64,000 nucleotides of DNA from Immersiella caudata (Eukaryota; Ascomycota; Sordariomycetes; Sordariales; Lasiosphaeriaceae). The DNA is taken from positions 1 through 64,000 of the forward strand of contig JAULSU010000003.1 in the NCBI GenBank assembly GCA_030512335.1, read 5' to 3'. The notes beneath the pieces are model-generated. The model ran no database searches. It saw nothing but the letters and a program-made list of their open reading frames with translations, and was not told where the DNA came from. The position numbers and the translations under genes are program-made. Below, piece by piece: positions 9,520-19,921 of the stretch (the first letter of the stretch is position 1; every line of letters starts with the position of its first letter).

Positions 9520-9982
9520 ATCTGCGGGGTGGCTGAGCAAGGGTCAGGGGAGTCTCGACGCACAAACGGACGCTCTGGCCGGCATAGTAGCGGCTGTCCC
9601 GATCCCTGCCGCAGCTGGCTTGCCGAATGGCCATGATGCCAAGCGCCTGAACTATCGTGAGACCTTGGTGGCTGTCCATCCCCCCAAACAGACGCCGGGC
9701 CTCTGTGAAGAAGGCCTCGCCTGCAGTGTGAGGGTCAGAACCTGTGCGAACCTCTGGCTGGTCCGAAAAGCGACTTCCTAGGGCCAACAGCGCGTTGGCC
9801 AACAAGGGCGAGCAGAATCGCGGCCGGCCCGCGGCAAAGTACACCATGAAATGCTCCCTGCTCAATGACGCCAGTGTTGGGTATACCCAGCAGAAGTACA
9901 GGTCGAGGAGATGCTGGACAAGTCGCTTGTCCGATATTACATGAGTCCACGTGCCAACAAAGAGGTTCATATTCTGGTCCAT
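9520..9982 (-). pseudogene. Fragment of a fungal-specific transcription factor domain
   Basis: On the minus strand, codons from 9982 give a run typical of the middle homology region of Zn2Cys6 regulators: THVISDKRLVQHLLDLYFCW, SLSREHFMVYFAAGRPRFCS, LLANALLALGSRFSDQP, TIVQALGIMAIRQASCGRD and YYAGQSVRL. The match stops abruptly near 9520, where the text becomes unrelated. Upstream of 9982 there is no zinc-cluster exon. So only about 150 residues remain, with both ends missing. It sits directly beside the tRNA pair. It cannot encode a DNA-binding regulator. Confidence 0.65.
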
Positions 9983-10575
9983 TGCAGTAGCACCGGTGGC
10001 ATTCTCATATAAGTGAAAGCTAAAAGTACGGCTGGTGCCAGAAGCAGATCTTTCGTCCTCGGCAGCAGCTGCATTGCATCTGGTGCGATCACTTCATAAT
10101 CCAATACTGGTTTTATTGCTAGCGTGATGCTTCTAGGGTCCGCTGTGGTATTTACCTCTAATAAGCCCTGCGAGCTTTTCCCAAGGGGTTATGGCGGGGA
10201 GTTTAATGCTCTAGATGTAAGACCCAAAGCCATCATAGGCGTTTTGTATGGCTAGTCTTATTTGCGAGAAGGCCTTGTGTGATCTCCACTTACCTAGGTA
10301 TGGAGCTAACAATAAAATCAGTGATGGACTTTAAATCAGGGGTTAAGATCGGGCTGTCGCGCAATTATGACCTCATACCAAGCACCCGCCTATCATGATC
10401 AAGATGTTCGCTCTCCGCCTAGCCATTGGGTCAGTTAAATTTAGTGTTCAGCCATTGGGACTTTCCCAACAGGTCGGCACGAGTCGTTTCAAGGCACCAT
10501 CCAAAATCACATTTTCATTTCGGACTACAAACAAGTTAAAATGCAGCTGCATCGGTGAGTGATCTCCTCAGACCA
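9983..10575. other. Gene-free stretch
   Basis: About 0.6 kb, relatively AT-rich, with no recognisable coding text on either strand. It separates the transcription factor fragment from the 3' end of the GMC oxidoreductase gene. Confidence 0.45.
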
Positions 10576-12414
10576 CTACGCAGTGCACACGGGAATGGCA
10601 GTGCCAGCCTTGAGTTCCTCCAGCATGTCATCGCTGGCCTTTTGCGAGATCATGAAGGTCGACACGGCCGGGAACACACCTGGAATGCGAGCAAACGCAC
10701 TGGCGTCAATGACGCGCAACCCGCTGACGCCCCTGACTCGGAACTTCCCGTCCAAAACAGCCAAGGGATCATTCGCCGCACCAATCCTGCACGTGCTGGT
10801 AGGATGATGGCCGAATGTCTGCTTGTGAATCCAGTCCTCGTCCTCCTTGCCGCAGTAGCCATCGGCGTCGGCGCCCTTGGTGCACGGGGGCTCAACGGCG
10901 GTGATGCCCACGGCCTTGTACACCCTGCGAATCCACGCAACTGTGTCCTTCATGGCCTCCATATCCATCTCGGAGCCAGGCGCATAGTGGTTGAAGTTGA
11001 TCTCAGGTGTATCCGTCGGATCGGCACTCTTCAACTTGACCCACCCCTTATTGTTGACACTGCTACCTTTGACCATGCTCACACCGTACGGGCTTCTCAC
11101 CTCAGCAGGCACGCGTACCGGGTTATCGGGCCAGAAGCCACGGAACAAGAATCCCTGGCCGCCCATGAGAAACATGTCGCGCTCACCGTGAGCAGGGTGC
11201 TTGGTCTTGTACATGGCCACGCCCGCCATGCCGCTGCCGGCCGACCCGGTGCCGATGATGGGCATCTCCTGGTTGTCCATAAGATTCTGTCCCACGCCAG
11301 GGAGGTCCTTGATGACAGGGATACCCAGCTTGGTCAGATCGGTGGCGTTGCCGATGCCCGAAAGCTGCAGGATCTGTGGGGAATTGAAGGCGCCGCCAGA
11401 GACGATAACCTCTCGGCGGGCGAGAACGGTGCGCTTCTCGCCGCGGGCGTTGGCGGTGCGGCGGTTGTCGCCGGCGTAGATGGACTTGCCGAAGAGGTAC
11501 TCGACGCCCGTAGCACGAGGCTGGGCGCCGCACTTGGTGCCCGAGGTGTCGAAGAGGATCTTGGTGGCGAGGGAGGTCAAGCTGACGGTGATGTTGGCCC
11601 GCGAGGACACGGCGGCGTTGATGTAGTCGCGGCTGGAGTAGCGGTTGCCGTTGGCATACTGATGGTTGACGAGACCGTAGATGGAAGACGTCTGATCGCG
11701 GTTGGGGGTGATTTCGTTGGGGTCGCGGGTCAGGAGGGAGGTCATCGGCGTGGAAGAGAGACCAAAGTCCTTTTGGTACTGGCCCATGACGGTGTTACCG
11801 GACAGGCCACCGCCGCGGGCCTGGGCCATGGCGCCCATGGTGGTCTGGAACCAACCGTCGAAGCCGTGGTTGGCAGCATTGGCAGCACCGCGGGTGGCGT
11901 AGTTGTTCTTTTCGATCTTGGTGAAGATCTTCCACATGTTTTCGGCCTTCCACGAGTCGTCGCCCGTGACGTTGGCGTGGAAGTCCCAGTCGCTGTTGGG
12001 CGGCAGCCAGCACACCATAGCGTTGATCATGGAGGAGCCGCCGAGGGTGGCACCACGAGGATAGTACACGCCTAGACGCGTCGACCCGGCCGGGGCACCG
12101 CTTTGGCCGACCCAGTAGCGACCCTCAGGGGTTCTCCACGTCGTGTGTGAGTAGGTGTTGTCCCATTCGCTGCCCTCGGGGTAGTGCTTGACGTAGAAGT
12201 CCCAGGTGACGGTAGGCGTGTAAGCCCCGAAGCCGCGCCCAGGGCTTTCGTCACCGGCTTCGATGAGGAACACCGAATATCCGGCCTTGGCCAGGTTGGA
12301 GGCAACGACGCCGCCGCCAGGCCCGCTGCCTACGACTACATAGTCATAAACAGCCTGGCCGCTGACAAAGGGCGCGAGCCCCAGCAACGGGAGGGCACCG
12401 CTTCTGAGCTTCAT
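10576..12414 (-). CDS. Secreted FAD-dependent GMC oxidoreductase
   Basis: Intronless, 612 aa. The start at 12414 (MKLRSGALPLLGLAPFVSGQ) is preferred over an upstream in-frame ATG because it puts a signal peptide first. Next comes the FAD-binding Rossmann motif YDYVVVGSGPGGGVVASNLA, the GMC signature around PRGATLGGSSMINAM, and a second signature near SGGAFNSPQILQLSGIG. The C-terminal catalytic region has FGHHPTSTCRIG with the catalytic His at about 536-537, then RVIDASAFARIPGVFP. GMC enzymes oxidise alcohols or sugars with FAD and usually pass electrons to oxygen or quinones outside the cell. The usual second His/Asn after IPG is not obvious (Phe-Pro there). The substrate is not deducible. 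Confidence 0.88.
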   Translation of the reverse strand: MKLRSGALPLLGLAPFVSGQAVYDYVVVGSGPGGGVVASNLAKAGYSVFLIEAGDESPGRGFGAYTPTVTWDFYVKHYPEGSEWDNTYSHTTWRTPEGRYWVGQSGAPAGSTRLGVYYPRGATLGGSSMINAMVCWLPPNSDWDFHANVTGDDSWKAENMWKIFTKIEKNNYATRGAANAANHGFDGWFQTTMGAMAQARGGGLSGNTVMGQYQKDFGLSSTPMTSLLTRDPNEITPNRDQTSSIYGLVNHQYANGNRYSSRDYINAAVSSRANITVSLTSLATKILFDTSGTKCGAQPRATGVEYLFGKSIYAGDNRRTANARGEKRTVLARREVIVSGGAFNSPQILQLSGIGNATDLTKLGIPVIKDLPGVGQNLMDNQEMPIIGTGSAGSGMAGVAMYKTKHPAHGERDMFLMGGQGFLFRGFWPDNPVRVPAEVRSPYGVSMVKGSSVNNKGWVKLKSADPTDTPEINFNHYAPGSEMDMEAMKDTVAWIRRVYKAVGITAVEPPCTKGADADGYCGKEDEDWIHKQTFGHHPTSTCRIGAANDPLAVLDGKFRVRGVSGLRVIDASAFARIPGVFPAVSTFMISQKASDDMLEELKAGTAIPVCTA

Positions 12415-13534
12415 GTCGACAAAGATGCTTGTTGGGATGCCACAAAGCAGAGTCAACACGAGACCCCGGAGAACCCTGGAGTTGGAGTCAAGAGGGACGC
12501 GTCCATCTTCAATGCTTCTCTGACTCCCGCTACCCCATCCCGCCAACCCGACTTCGTTCTGGTGGCAATCGTGGATTAAACCGAATAGAACACTGCGATA
12601 GGATCGCCATCTAGAAGGTCTTGGCATTCATTCCCGCGCCCCAATCACGCATCTCTCCGCAAGGTGCCAATACATGTTCATCATCGGCTAGACATCCGAG
12701 CATATTAGCGACTGCTTCTACCCCTTGCTCGGAAGGGGGGGTGAGAACAGGGGGGACGACGACAATGAGGGGCAAGACCTACCCCTCGGAATGTTTTTTC
12801 CGTCTGGAAAAAGTGTCGAATGAGCTTATTCGATGGGGATGGGCATTTCCATTGGCCCTTCGATTGGCCTTGTCCCATTCTGCCGGGGCGCTGCACATGA
12901 GCCGACAGCATCGGCTTGGCCCGTCCAGTCTGTGAGGGGATCAGCCATATCATCCGGTCCTAGCCCGGCTGTGATATTAGCAATGCAACCAAGTTGGGTA
13001 GGGGAAAACACCTGATTTAGCAATGCGGCGTACTATGTTGCGGGGAGTGTACCGATTTGCTTGTATATGGACCTATAGTGACACGACACGGTTTAAGGAG
13101 GGAGTAGTACTTGACCCGGACCTCTCGTACCGTCCATGACGCCGTTGCGTAATCTTTGGGGGTTATGTTCGGCAGTTGTTATGTGAGAAACTTCCAACCA
13201 CCGCCAAAACGATGCGCGTTCGAGATGGGTGTGTGAGAGCGGTCATTTGGGACGGTGGGACAAAAGGGATGAAAGACTGGCCAGTCTGTTATTCGCTAAG
13301 CTACCAAAACAAAGAAAGTGCAAACGTCTGTCAAAGAAATCCGAAACAATGCTTATATCCGGCCCTACCAAGACACCACTGGCTTTTGCAGATGCAGTGT
13401 TGATACAACCCGCACGCAATACAAAACATGATACAACAGCTTGACGGCACGGGCAGCGAGCTCAAGCGATCCTCGAAAAGACCGCGAGCACACTACCGCC
13501 CATGCCCACCGTACATCGTCCTCTCCCGGACCTG
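12415..13534. other. Intergenic between two minus-strand genes
   Basis: Contains the promoter of the GMC gene and the 3' flank of the next gene. C/G-rich runs occur near 12735-12765. No coding text with recognisable features was found on either strand. Confidence 0.45.
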
Positions 13535-14981
13535 TTACGAGCCATCGCTGCCCAGCATTATCCAGGCGTCGTCGACGTCGACCTCAACAGAGACCGCAGC
13601 TGTTGTATCCCTCCGGTTGCTGGAAACAATAGAAACCAAATCCAAAAACGCCCAATCTTCATTGTCGTCGTCACTACTGTCCTCCTCCGTCTTCCATGCC
13701 GAGTATCGTTTGTACTTCTCAAAACGCGCAGCGAGCTGCGAGAAGTCCTCGTGAGTGGCCTCAGGGGTAGCCGTGTGGCATTCCTGCTCCTCCTCTGCTC
13801 CGGCTTCCATTTTTTGTTGACGGAGCTCCAAGAGCTCTCCCTTGACCCGCGCAATTCGTTGGTCGACGGTCTCCTGAACCACCACAGCCGAGACGGCAGG
13901 TGGCTCATCCTTCGCAGGGGCTTCGAAATAGGCAAGCTCTGCAATCCTTCTCTTGATGCGTTGCACCCGCTCTTCGATAGTCTCCGTGTCTTCGCTGACA
14001 GAACTTGGTGCCGTCTCAACCGTCTGCAAGGCCGTGCCGACAACGTTCCGTACCAGCGGAATGTCATGGTCGCCCCTGTCCTGCACCTTCAATTCCGCCA
14101 CACCCTCTACCTCGTCTTCCCCATTCGTCCACTCCATGTTCCCACTCAATAAAGCTGCAAGCTGCTCATCGTCATCTAGCCTGGCGAAGCTCAGCGCGAG
14201 CTGCAGTCCCTGAAAACCCCCATCGCCTTGTCTCCTCACGGCCCTCCCCCTCCTCTTCTTTGGCCTATACCTCATGTTCCAGACCACTGGTGCCTCGTGG
14301 GCAATACTTCCAAGCGAAAACCCATCTCCTCTCAAATGCTCATCATCATAAAGGATGCCCAGCTGGTAAAGCTCCTCATCCTCTCCACGGGTATTGTCCC
14401 CTTGAGAGGAAGACGGACTCCCACGTTTTCGTTTCGATGTAGTCCCATCCCGAAATGCATCTTGCCTCTCTAGACTGGGCGGTCGACGCTCCCCCGGCAG
14501 ATGAACATCTTGACAGCGGGCAAGGGCGATGCCCTCAGCCGAGTCGAACTTGTTGGATTTGCGGGACGAAACCTGATGGGTCCGGTGGGATTGTGAAACG
14601 TCGGAGGTCCAGGGGTCGAATTGCCGAGGAGTTCGGTGTCGTGCGAGATTGGAGTTGTAGAGGGCTAGGTGATGCGGGAGAGGGTCCTTGTAGAACGGTT
14701 GGTCGAGGTGCTCTGCGAGCTCATGGCGGGCTTGAGCTTTGGATTGCGACCAGTGGAAGGGTCGGCGGAGGTACTTGGCTCGGGGATTGAAGTTGGGACG
14801 CCCTACAAGTACGCATTGTTAGACCGAATACAGGCCATGGTCGTGATCATCATGAGGCATGTATGGCGTGTGGTGAATGTCTGGGACTGAGTGGCTTACC
14901 CTGCAAGTGGCGATGCTCGGTCAGGAAAGACAATGATAAGTCGGAGTCCAGCGACTCGGACGAAGCCAGAACGAGTCCCAT
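13535..14981 (-). CDS. Unknown protein, probably nuclear, with coiled-coil segments
   Basis: Two exons: 14981-14900 and 14802-13535, a 97-nt intron, 449 aa. The frame is open from start to stop. The N-terminus is MGLVLASSESLDSDLSLSF; exon 2 opens GRPNFNPRAKYLRRPFHWSQ. Features: Arg-rich Ser/Pro segment near residue 150 with TSKRKRGSPSSSQ (possible nuclear localisation), a conserved-looking YQLGILYDDEHL patch, another basic patch RPKKRRGRAVRR, and a Glu-rich heptad region (EERVQRIKRRIAELAYF and DQRIARVKGELLELRQQ) likely to be coiled coil. The C-terminus is acidic and ends DDAWIMLGSDGS. I do not recognise a family. No signal peptide or membrane segment. Confidence 0.72.
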
Positions 14982-16238
14982 GATGGGTGGTTGGGCTTGT
15001 TTATAAGCGGGCTCACCGAGCTTTGTTGACCCCTCGATAAGGTTGCGTTTTGTGTTGTGTGCGCGATGACGATTTGACAACAGCGATGGCGTGCGCCCTT
15101 CTGCAGGAGGTTGCTAGCGCGACAAGGTCCTCGCCGGTGATGTGGTTTCGCATGCAGATCAGCGCAAAGGCGCAAAAGCACAAAGAAGACAGTCGTGAGA
15201 TGATATACAGTGGCTGGTCCTCAGTCATTCCTGAGTCTTGTCCATTGGCTCATTTCGAGGACATCTTGGAGTCACGGGCGCTGTCGACTTGGCGATATCT
15301 TTTTGGGATGAGAGCCTGGCGGGTTGGAGGGGCGCATTGCAGCGCCATTGGCGCGCTGACGGCAAGTGACTCACGGCAGCCGAACGCACCCCGGCCGTTG
15401 TGGCAGGGTTACCTGATAGTGCCCAGGCAGGCCTGCTGTGCCCCCGACAAGACTCGACCTGACCAGGCAGGCGTGGGTCGCAGCGCAGGCGGAATTGTCG
15501 CCATTGTCACGATGGCTTTTGTCATCTGATGTTTTAAGGCGCGGGCACTTGACCTCAACTTAAGACCTAACCTACGAAAAGGAATCGTGGGGGCTTTGCG
15601 GTTGGGCGGGGAGGCCACCAGCTCCTCCTGTTCAGGCAAACCCCGCATCGCAGCGCAGTACGGGCTAGGCACTGCGCCAAAAGAGAACATTGTGCGACGG
15701 AAACGGGGTGCCCACATTGTGAAACAGGCAGCCCCATTTGCTCCGCCACCCACGCAACACGAGAAATGACTTGACCCCCCCCGGCAAAGCTCCGTCATAA
15801 CCTAGAAGAGGTGCTGTTGAAATGCAAAAAGGCATTTGAAGAAACTTTCCTTGGCCTTTAACCCAAAAAGCAAAGCCTACTGGGAACGCAAGGATGCATA
15901 GATCTCGGGCTCAGACCGACCCTTACCCCGTACATGACATGACCGACGCCCAAACCAGCGCAAATGTTGCTCTGGCACACCAGAGATCCCTGCTACAGAT
16001 TACGCGCTAAACAATTGCATTTGTAGCTGCAAGTTTCATGAAAGACGGCATTTAACAAAGAAGCGGTACTCCGTACAGACAACCAATTGTTGCTGTGGCT
16101 CCAGCTGCCGCTCCGTCAACGCGACCCGGAAAAGTGGGGCCGCCCGGAGTGAGACTGCGGAGTCATACCCGCCAGTTTCCAATGCACGGGACACTGCCTC
16201 CAGACCGCCTTAGTAAGTCTGACTCCTATTTCATCATC
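14982..16238. other. 1.25-kb gene-free stretch
   Basis: Several open frames exist on both strands, but they overlap one another, start without context and have no domain or signal features. Includes the promoter of the 449-aa gene. Nothing else recognised. Confidence 0.45.
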
Positions 16239-16511
16239 TCACAATGCCGGAGGTTGCATCGAAGACGGTCGAAACGGTCCAACCCCCCTATATTCCGCCG
16301 TCCTCAATAGCTCTTCTCGTTCCCTCTCCTTGGTTGCCCTTCTTCGTTTTCGTCTCTTGTAAAGCCAGACCGCCGCGAATGCACTAGATACGAGGATGAT
16401 GCCGACTGCGATTGCGATTGCTGCGGTCTCGCCGTTCGATAGTGGGTGTGCAGACACAACCCCAACACCAGCGTAGACTGCCGCGCGAGGTCGAAGGGCG
16501 AAAGGTGCCAT
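16239..16511 (-). CDS. Small single-pass membrane protein
   Basis: Intronless 90-aa frame, MAPFALRPRAAVYAGVGVVS at the start. A short polar stretch (AHPLSNGET) precedes one strong transmembrane helix (AAIAIAVGIILVSSAFAAVW), followed at once by the basic stop-transfer segment YKRRKRRRATKERERE and a 25-residue cytosolic tail. The layout is that of a type I or signal-anchored mini protein. Many fungi have such short one-pass proteins next to surface-protein genes, but no family can be named. It could also be the end of a longer gene whose 5' exons I did not find. Confidence 0.5.
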   Translation of the reverse strand: MAPFALRPRAAVYAGVGVVSAHPLSNGETAAIAIAVGIILVSSAFAAVWLYKRRKRRRATKEREREELLRTAEYRGVGPFRPSSMQPPAL

Positions 16512-17040
16512 TTCAGTGTCGCTTTACGCGGGTGGACGGGAGTCGCAGTTTGGTTATTTCACCAAGCCGTGTCTCAGAACGTTGCTCTTTTTAGATTTCA
16601 GTTCGTCAATAGTCGACTCTTGATTGCGGATTTCATCTCTCTCGAGCAGGAAGCGAAGACGACCACCACAGTGATGAAAAGAAGGCAAAATTTGACGTCC
16701 CAGAAGGAGTTGCTTGGTTTTGACGAAGCTGGCTATTATTTGTACGCAGGCCACGCTGCGAGATCTTGGAAGGGGAAGGAATGTCCCATTGGGGCAGTGC
16801 AGTGATTTCGAATCCTTCCTCCTGTTAAGGAGCCGCCCCTGATAGGACGGGAGGGATGCATCGAGCTGACAATCTGACTGTTAAACTAATGTCGGATCCC
16901 TTACGGCCGACTTGGCAGAGAGCTCAAGTTTCGGTCCCGGGAGAAGCACAATGAATATAGGTACCAAGCATGCTGTAGAGAATGATAACTAATGATATCC
17001 GTTGTATATTGCTACCGCTGTATTTTGATGGTCCGTATCC

Positions 17041-18115
17041 TCACTCGGGCTTCTTGGCATGGAATGCATAATACGGAAAGTACGAGTGAACCTTGATATC
17101 CTTGATCCTTTTTCACACCCGCAAGAACGCCTCCATTTCCTCCATCGTTCATCCGAAACCTCTCTCCTCTGTTAGACGCGTGATAAGTGCCAGGCTGAAC
17201 CGTTGAAGGCCACTGAGAAAGCTCTCCTGGTTCCAGATGCTTTGGATCCTCGGGCCATCGGTTCAAAGGCCACTTCAGCGAAATCTTGAACAAATCCACA
17301 AAACCGGCCTCCTCGAACTGAGCTCCGTACGAAGAGGCGGGGTTGATACCCCGCTCGATCTTGACCATACCTTCTAGCAGGAGGCTGGATCACCTTAACA
17401 ACGGGCTTTCGGCAGTAAGGATGCCATTATCGGAGAGCGCAGGATAGGTCATGTCGTGGATTTCAAGAAATCCGCCGGGAGATTGTCGTAGCATTGCTTG
17501 AAAAACTTGGGAAACGAGGTGATTGATCTCGTCAAGTGGCGAGCCGTGATGAAGTTGAATGGCCTGGTGTACGTCCACGGATCTTCAAGGTCATCGATGA
17601 TGAACTCAACATTCTGCGGGATGCTAGAGAAGCATGTTAGCTTGGACAGGACTGACTTGGTGCCTTCTGATGACGTACAACGGGGGCTGGGTTGGGCTGA
17701 GGTCGACACCGACGACATGGGTGTCCGGATGGTCATTGGCAAAGTCAATGGACCATATACCGGTGCCACACCCGGCATCGAGCACACGGTCTAGCTTCTT
17801 GAGGAGTGTGGCTGCGTGTAGTCGCCCGTCAAGAGTCAGGGAAATGATGCGGTGTTGGAAATTGAGACGGTCGTTTTCCGTCTGGGGGTCAAAGGTCAGC
17901 AGGGCATTTGTGCGACTCTGGTGAGGGGGCGGTACCTCATCGTTGAGAATCACATAGGTTGCGAACACCCATGCCACCTAACTTAAGCAGAGGAGCGTAG
18001 AGGCTATGCCCGACTTACCCCCACCTTTGTATGCGTGATACGTACGACCATGCTCCTCTCGGTATCTGTAGATGCCTTACCGCAGAGAGGTCATATCATT
18101 GTCTACTTCTCCATC
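17041..18115 (-). pseudogene. Decayed UMTA/LaeA-like methyltransferase
   Basis: The minus strand carries the whole UMTA pattern: YREEHGRTYHAYK, then (across two short introns) ENDRLNFQHRIISLTLDGRL, motif I VLDAGCGTGIWSIDFANDHP, VVGVDLSPTQPP, IDDLEDPWTYTRPF, CYDNL, GGFLEIHDMTYPALSDNG, LLLEGMVKIERGINPASSYG and a C-terminal VHSYFPYYAFHAKKPE ending at 17041. Lesions: TAA in the N-terminal exon near 18076, a frame change at about 17475-17486 just before GGFLE, TGA where Trp is expected (17390-17392), and another frame change near 17110. UMTA proteins are small-molecule methyltransferases or velvet-complex partners. Several changes look like G:C to A:T transitions. This copy cannot make a full enzyme. 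Confidence 0.72.
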
Positions 18116-18617
18116 GCGCACAGTCTATCCCTCCGTGTCAGCTTGTTTCAAAGGGGGCGAAATATCACAGGTCCCGCGCGTCATCAACGAGGGCGGCCGC
18201 ACTGGTCAGCTCCAATGGGAGCGCCATGACCATAAGGTCCTGGGGGGTCTTCAAGCTCGAAGGTCGGGATGTAATTCGTGTTCAGAACGACCCCGTGGAA
18301 CTTCAAAGAAAAATCTTGGAGGAGGGAGAGGACAATTGCCTTGGAGGAAAAGCTTGAGGTGGGAAGCGTGCGGGCAAGTCCCCTGATGTTGAACCGACAG
18401 ACACGCGGAGGTTGGAATGGGTTCTGCACGCCCTCTATAAGCCATGCTGTGGAGGGTGGAAAGTCTTGCGCGTAGCCAAGGAAAAACACTCTCGGTGTAT
18501 GAAGCGGATGTTTGCGGGGTCCCTCCCCGATGCAGACATGGGACAAGTGCAGGTAAACGCAGTTTCTTCATTGGCTATTGCTGTCTTGCTTGCGGCTCTT
18601 AGTACCCAACTTGAACC
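18116..18617. other. Gene-poor gap with an unexplained open frame
   Basis: The minus strand holds a 120-codon open frame (18546-18184) whose middle (VLSLLQDFSLKFHGVVLNTN) looks protein-like, but I cannot place it in a family or link it to an exon of either neighbour. It may be a further relic. Confidence 0.3.
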
Positions 18618-19424
18618 TCACCGCCCACACATCCTCGTGGCGCAAACCGTGACCTCATGAATGTATCGAATCAGCCCTCCCACGACATAAAACATGTTGG
18701 AGCTCGGCGTCGTGCCATTTCCACCCTTGCTCGCCTCCAGCCATGGGAAATCGTTCAAGATGCCCACCGTTCCCATTTCCACATCAACTACGTACCTCCT
18801 GTTTCCAACCTTCAGGGGCTGCGGGAATGCCGGCATCCGGCAGGTATTGGCCGCCGGATCTCTGTTTCCAGTGTACATGCCTCCCTCGAGCCTAGCGCAA
18901 GGCGTACCTAGCGGGACGGGCATGGTGGAATTGCCCCACTGATTCAGGTACGTGTCGCCCGCCGCCTGGATGACCTCGCGTTTGTCCTGCTTGTCGAGCG
19001 GGATCGGATCCCACTTCTCTTGCAGGGCCCAATTCAGGTGGCCCTTGGCGTCGAAGATCCAATCGCCATCGTCAGAAACGACAGAGTCAATGGTGGTGAT
19101 CTTTTCGTCGGTCACTCGAATGATGGTGTGGACCACATAGGGGTGAGGAGCTGAGGCCGAGTTGAATTCGGTGTAAGTCGAGCAGGTGACTGTGTCATAG
19201 ACGGAGCGATGAAAGTCGATAGGGAGTGCCTTAGTAAGAATGCCCGAGGTGATGTTCAGGGGTATGTCATTCTCGATGTACTTGAGAGACGCAGCGAGCG
19301 GAAGAGAAGAGGGAGTGCCAGCGGTTTGAGACTTGATGTAGGCGGCCGCGATTTCCTGAAGGATCGGTCGCGTGCAATGGGCCGTGGCGGTTGAGGCCAG
19401 GGCAAGTGTCAACAGGGAGAGCAT
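18618..19424 (-). CDS. Secreted DUF8021-domain protein
   Basis: Single exon, 268 aa. A clear signal peptide (MLSLLTLALASTATAH) is followed by CTRPILQEIAAAYIKSQTAG, a typical start of the fungal DUF8021 group. It has six cysteines after the signal peptide; the later ones include GTPCARLEGGMYTGN, ANTCRMPAFPQPL and, at the end, EVTVCATRMCGR. It also has several N-glycosylation sites (NITS, NSTM, NGTT). DUF8021 adopts an NTF2/SnoaL-like cone fold in predictions; no reaction is established. It is extracellular by its signal. The gene is complete and well separated from the decayed methyltransferase downstream. Confidence 0.8.
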   Translation of the reverse strand: MLSLLTLALASTATAHCTRPILQEIAAAYIKSQTAGTPSSLPLAASLKYIENDIPLNITSGILTKALPIDFHRSVYDTVTCSTYTEFNSASAPHPYVVHTIIRVTDEKITTIDSVVSDDGDWIFDAKGHLNWALQEKWDPIPLDKQDKREVIQAAGDTYLNQWGNSTMPVPLGTPCARLEGGMYTGNRDPAANTCRMPAFPQPLKVGNRRYVVDVEMGTVGILNDFPWLEASKGGNGTTPSSNMFYVVGGLIRYIHEVTVCATRMCGR

Positions 19425-19921
19425 TGTTGCGATTGGGGTCCTGATGAAGATGCCGATATGTCAGAAATCCGACTCACAGTCGAAATCCTACGAGATCATC
19501 AAGCACTCCCCTTCCCAAGTCCTTTTGTATCCGGGATCAAAAGAGGGGATAGAATTTCCCGACCGCGACCGGCTTTGGGCTATTTTCACGGGCTTATCCG
19601 CGAGCACGGTACTTGCAAAGCTGAGGGGCCGCGGCCATGACCGCAGGCCGGCACCCGATGCCCGATTTAGCCGTGGGGGTTGAGATTATCGGACGCAGGT
19701 ACGCGGGCTTGGCGATGACATTCTGAATTGCCTAAGCATCTGAAAGCTATTGACAGCGGCTGAAGAGTCTCGGAGTCCAGATGAATGGTCCAACGGGCAC
19801 TGAGCGGCCGGGCAGCTCAGGACGACGAAGTTATGACTGCAGCAACCGCCCAAGACCTGCAGGTACGAGTCCGAATTGCTTGTCCATCTTGAACGCGAAC
19901 AGCTTGAACGAAAAAGGATGA
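19425..19921. other. Intergenic, no gene recognised
   Basis: About 0.5 kb between the start of the DUF8021 gene and the 3' end of the decayed protease. Nothing beyond a presumed promoter. Confidence 0.45.

Noticed and set aside
10555..12075. 506-codon plus-strand open frame
   Set aside because: Antisense shadow of the GMC oxidoreductase gene, caused by its biased codon use.
15050..15798. Overlapping open frames of 130-160 codons on both strands
   Set aside because: They conflict with each other and show no motif, start context or splice support.
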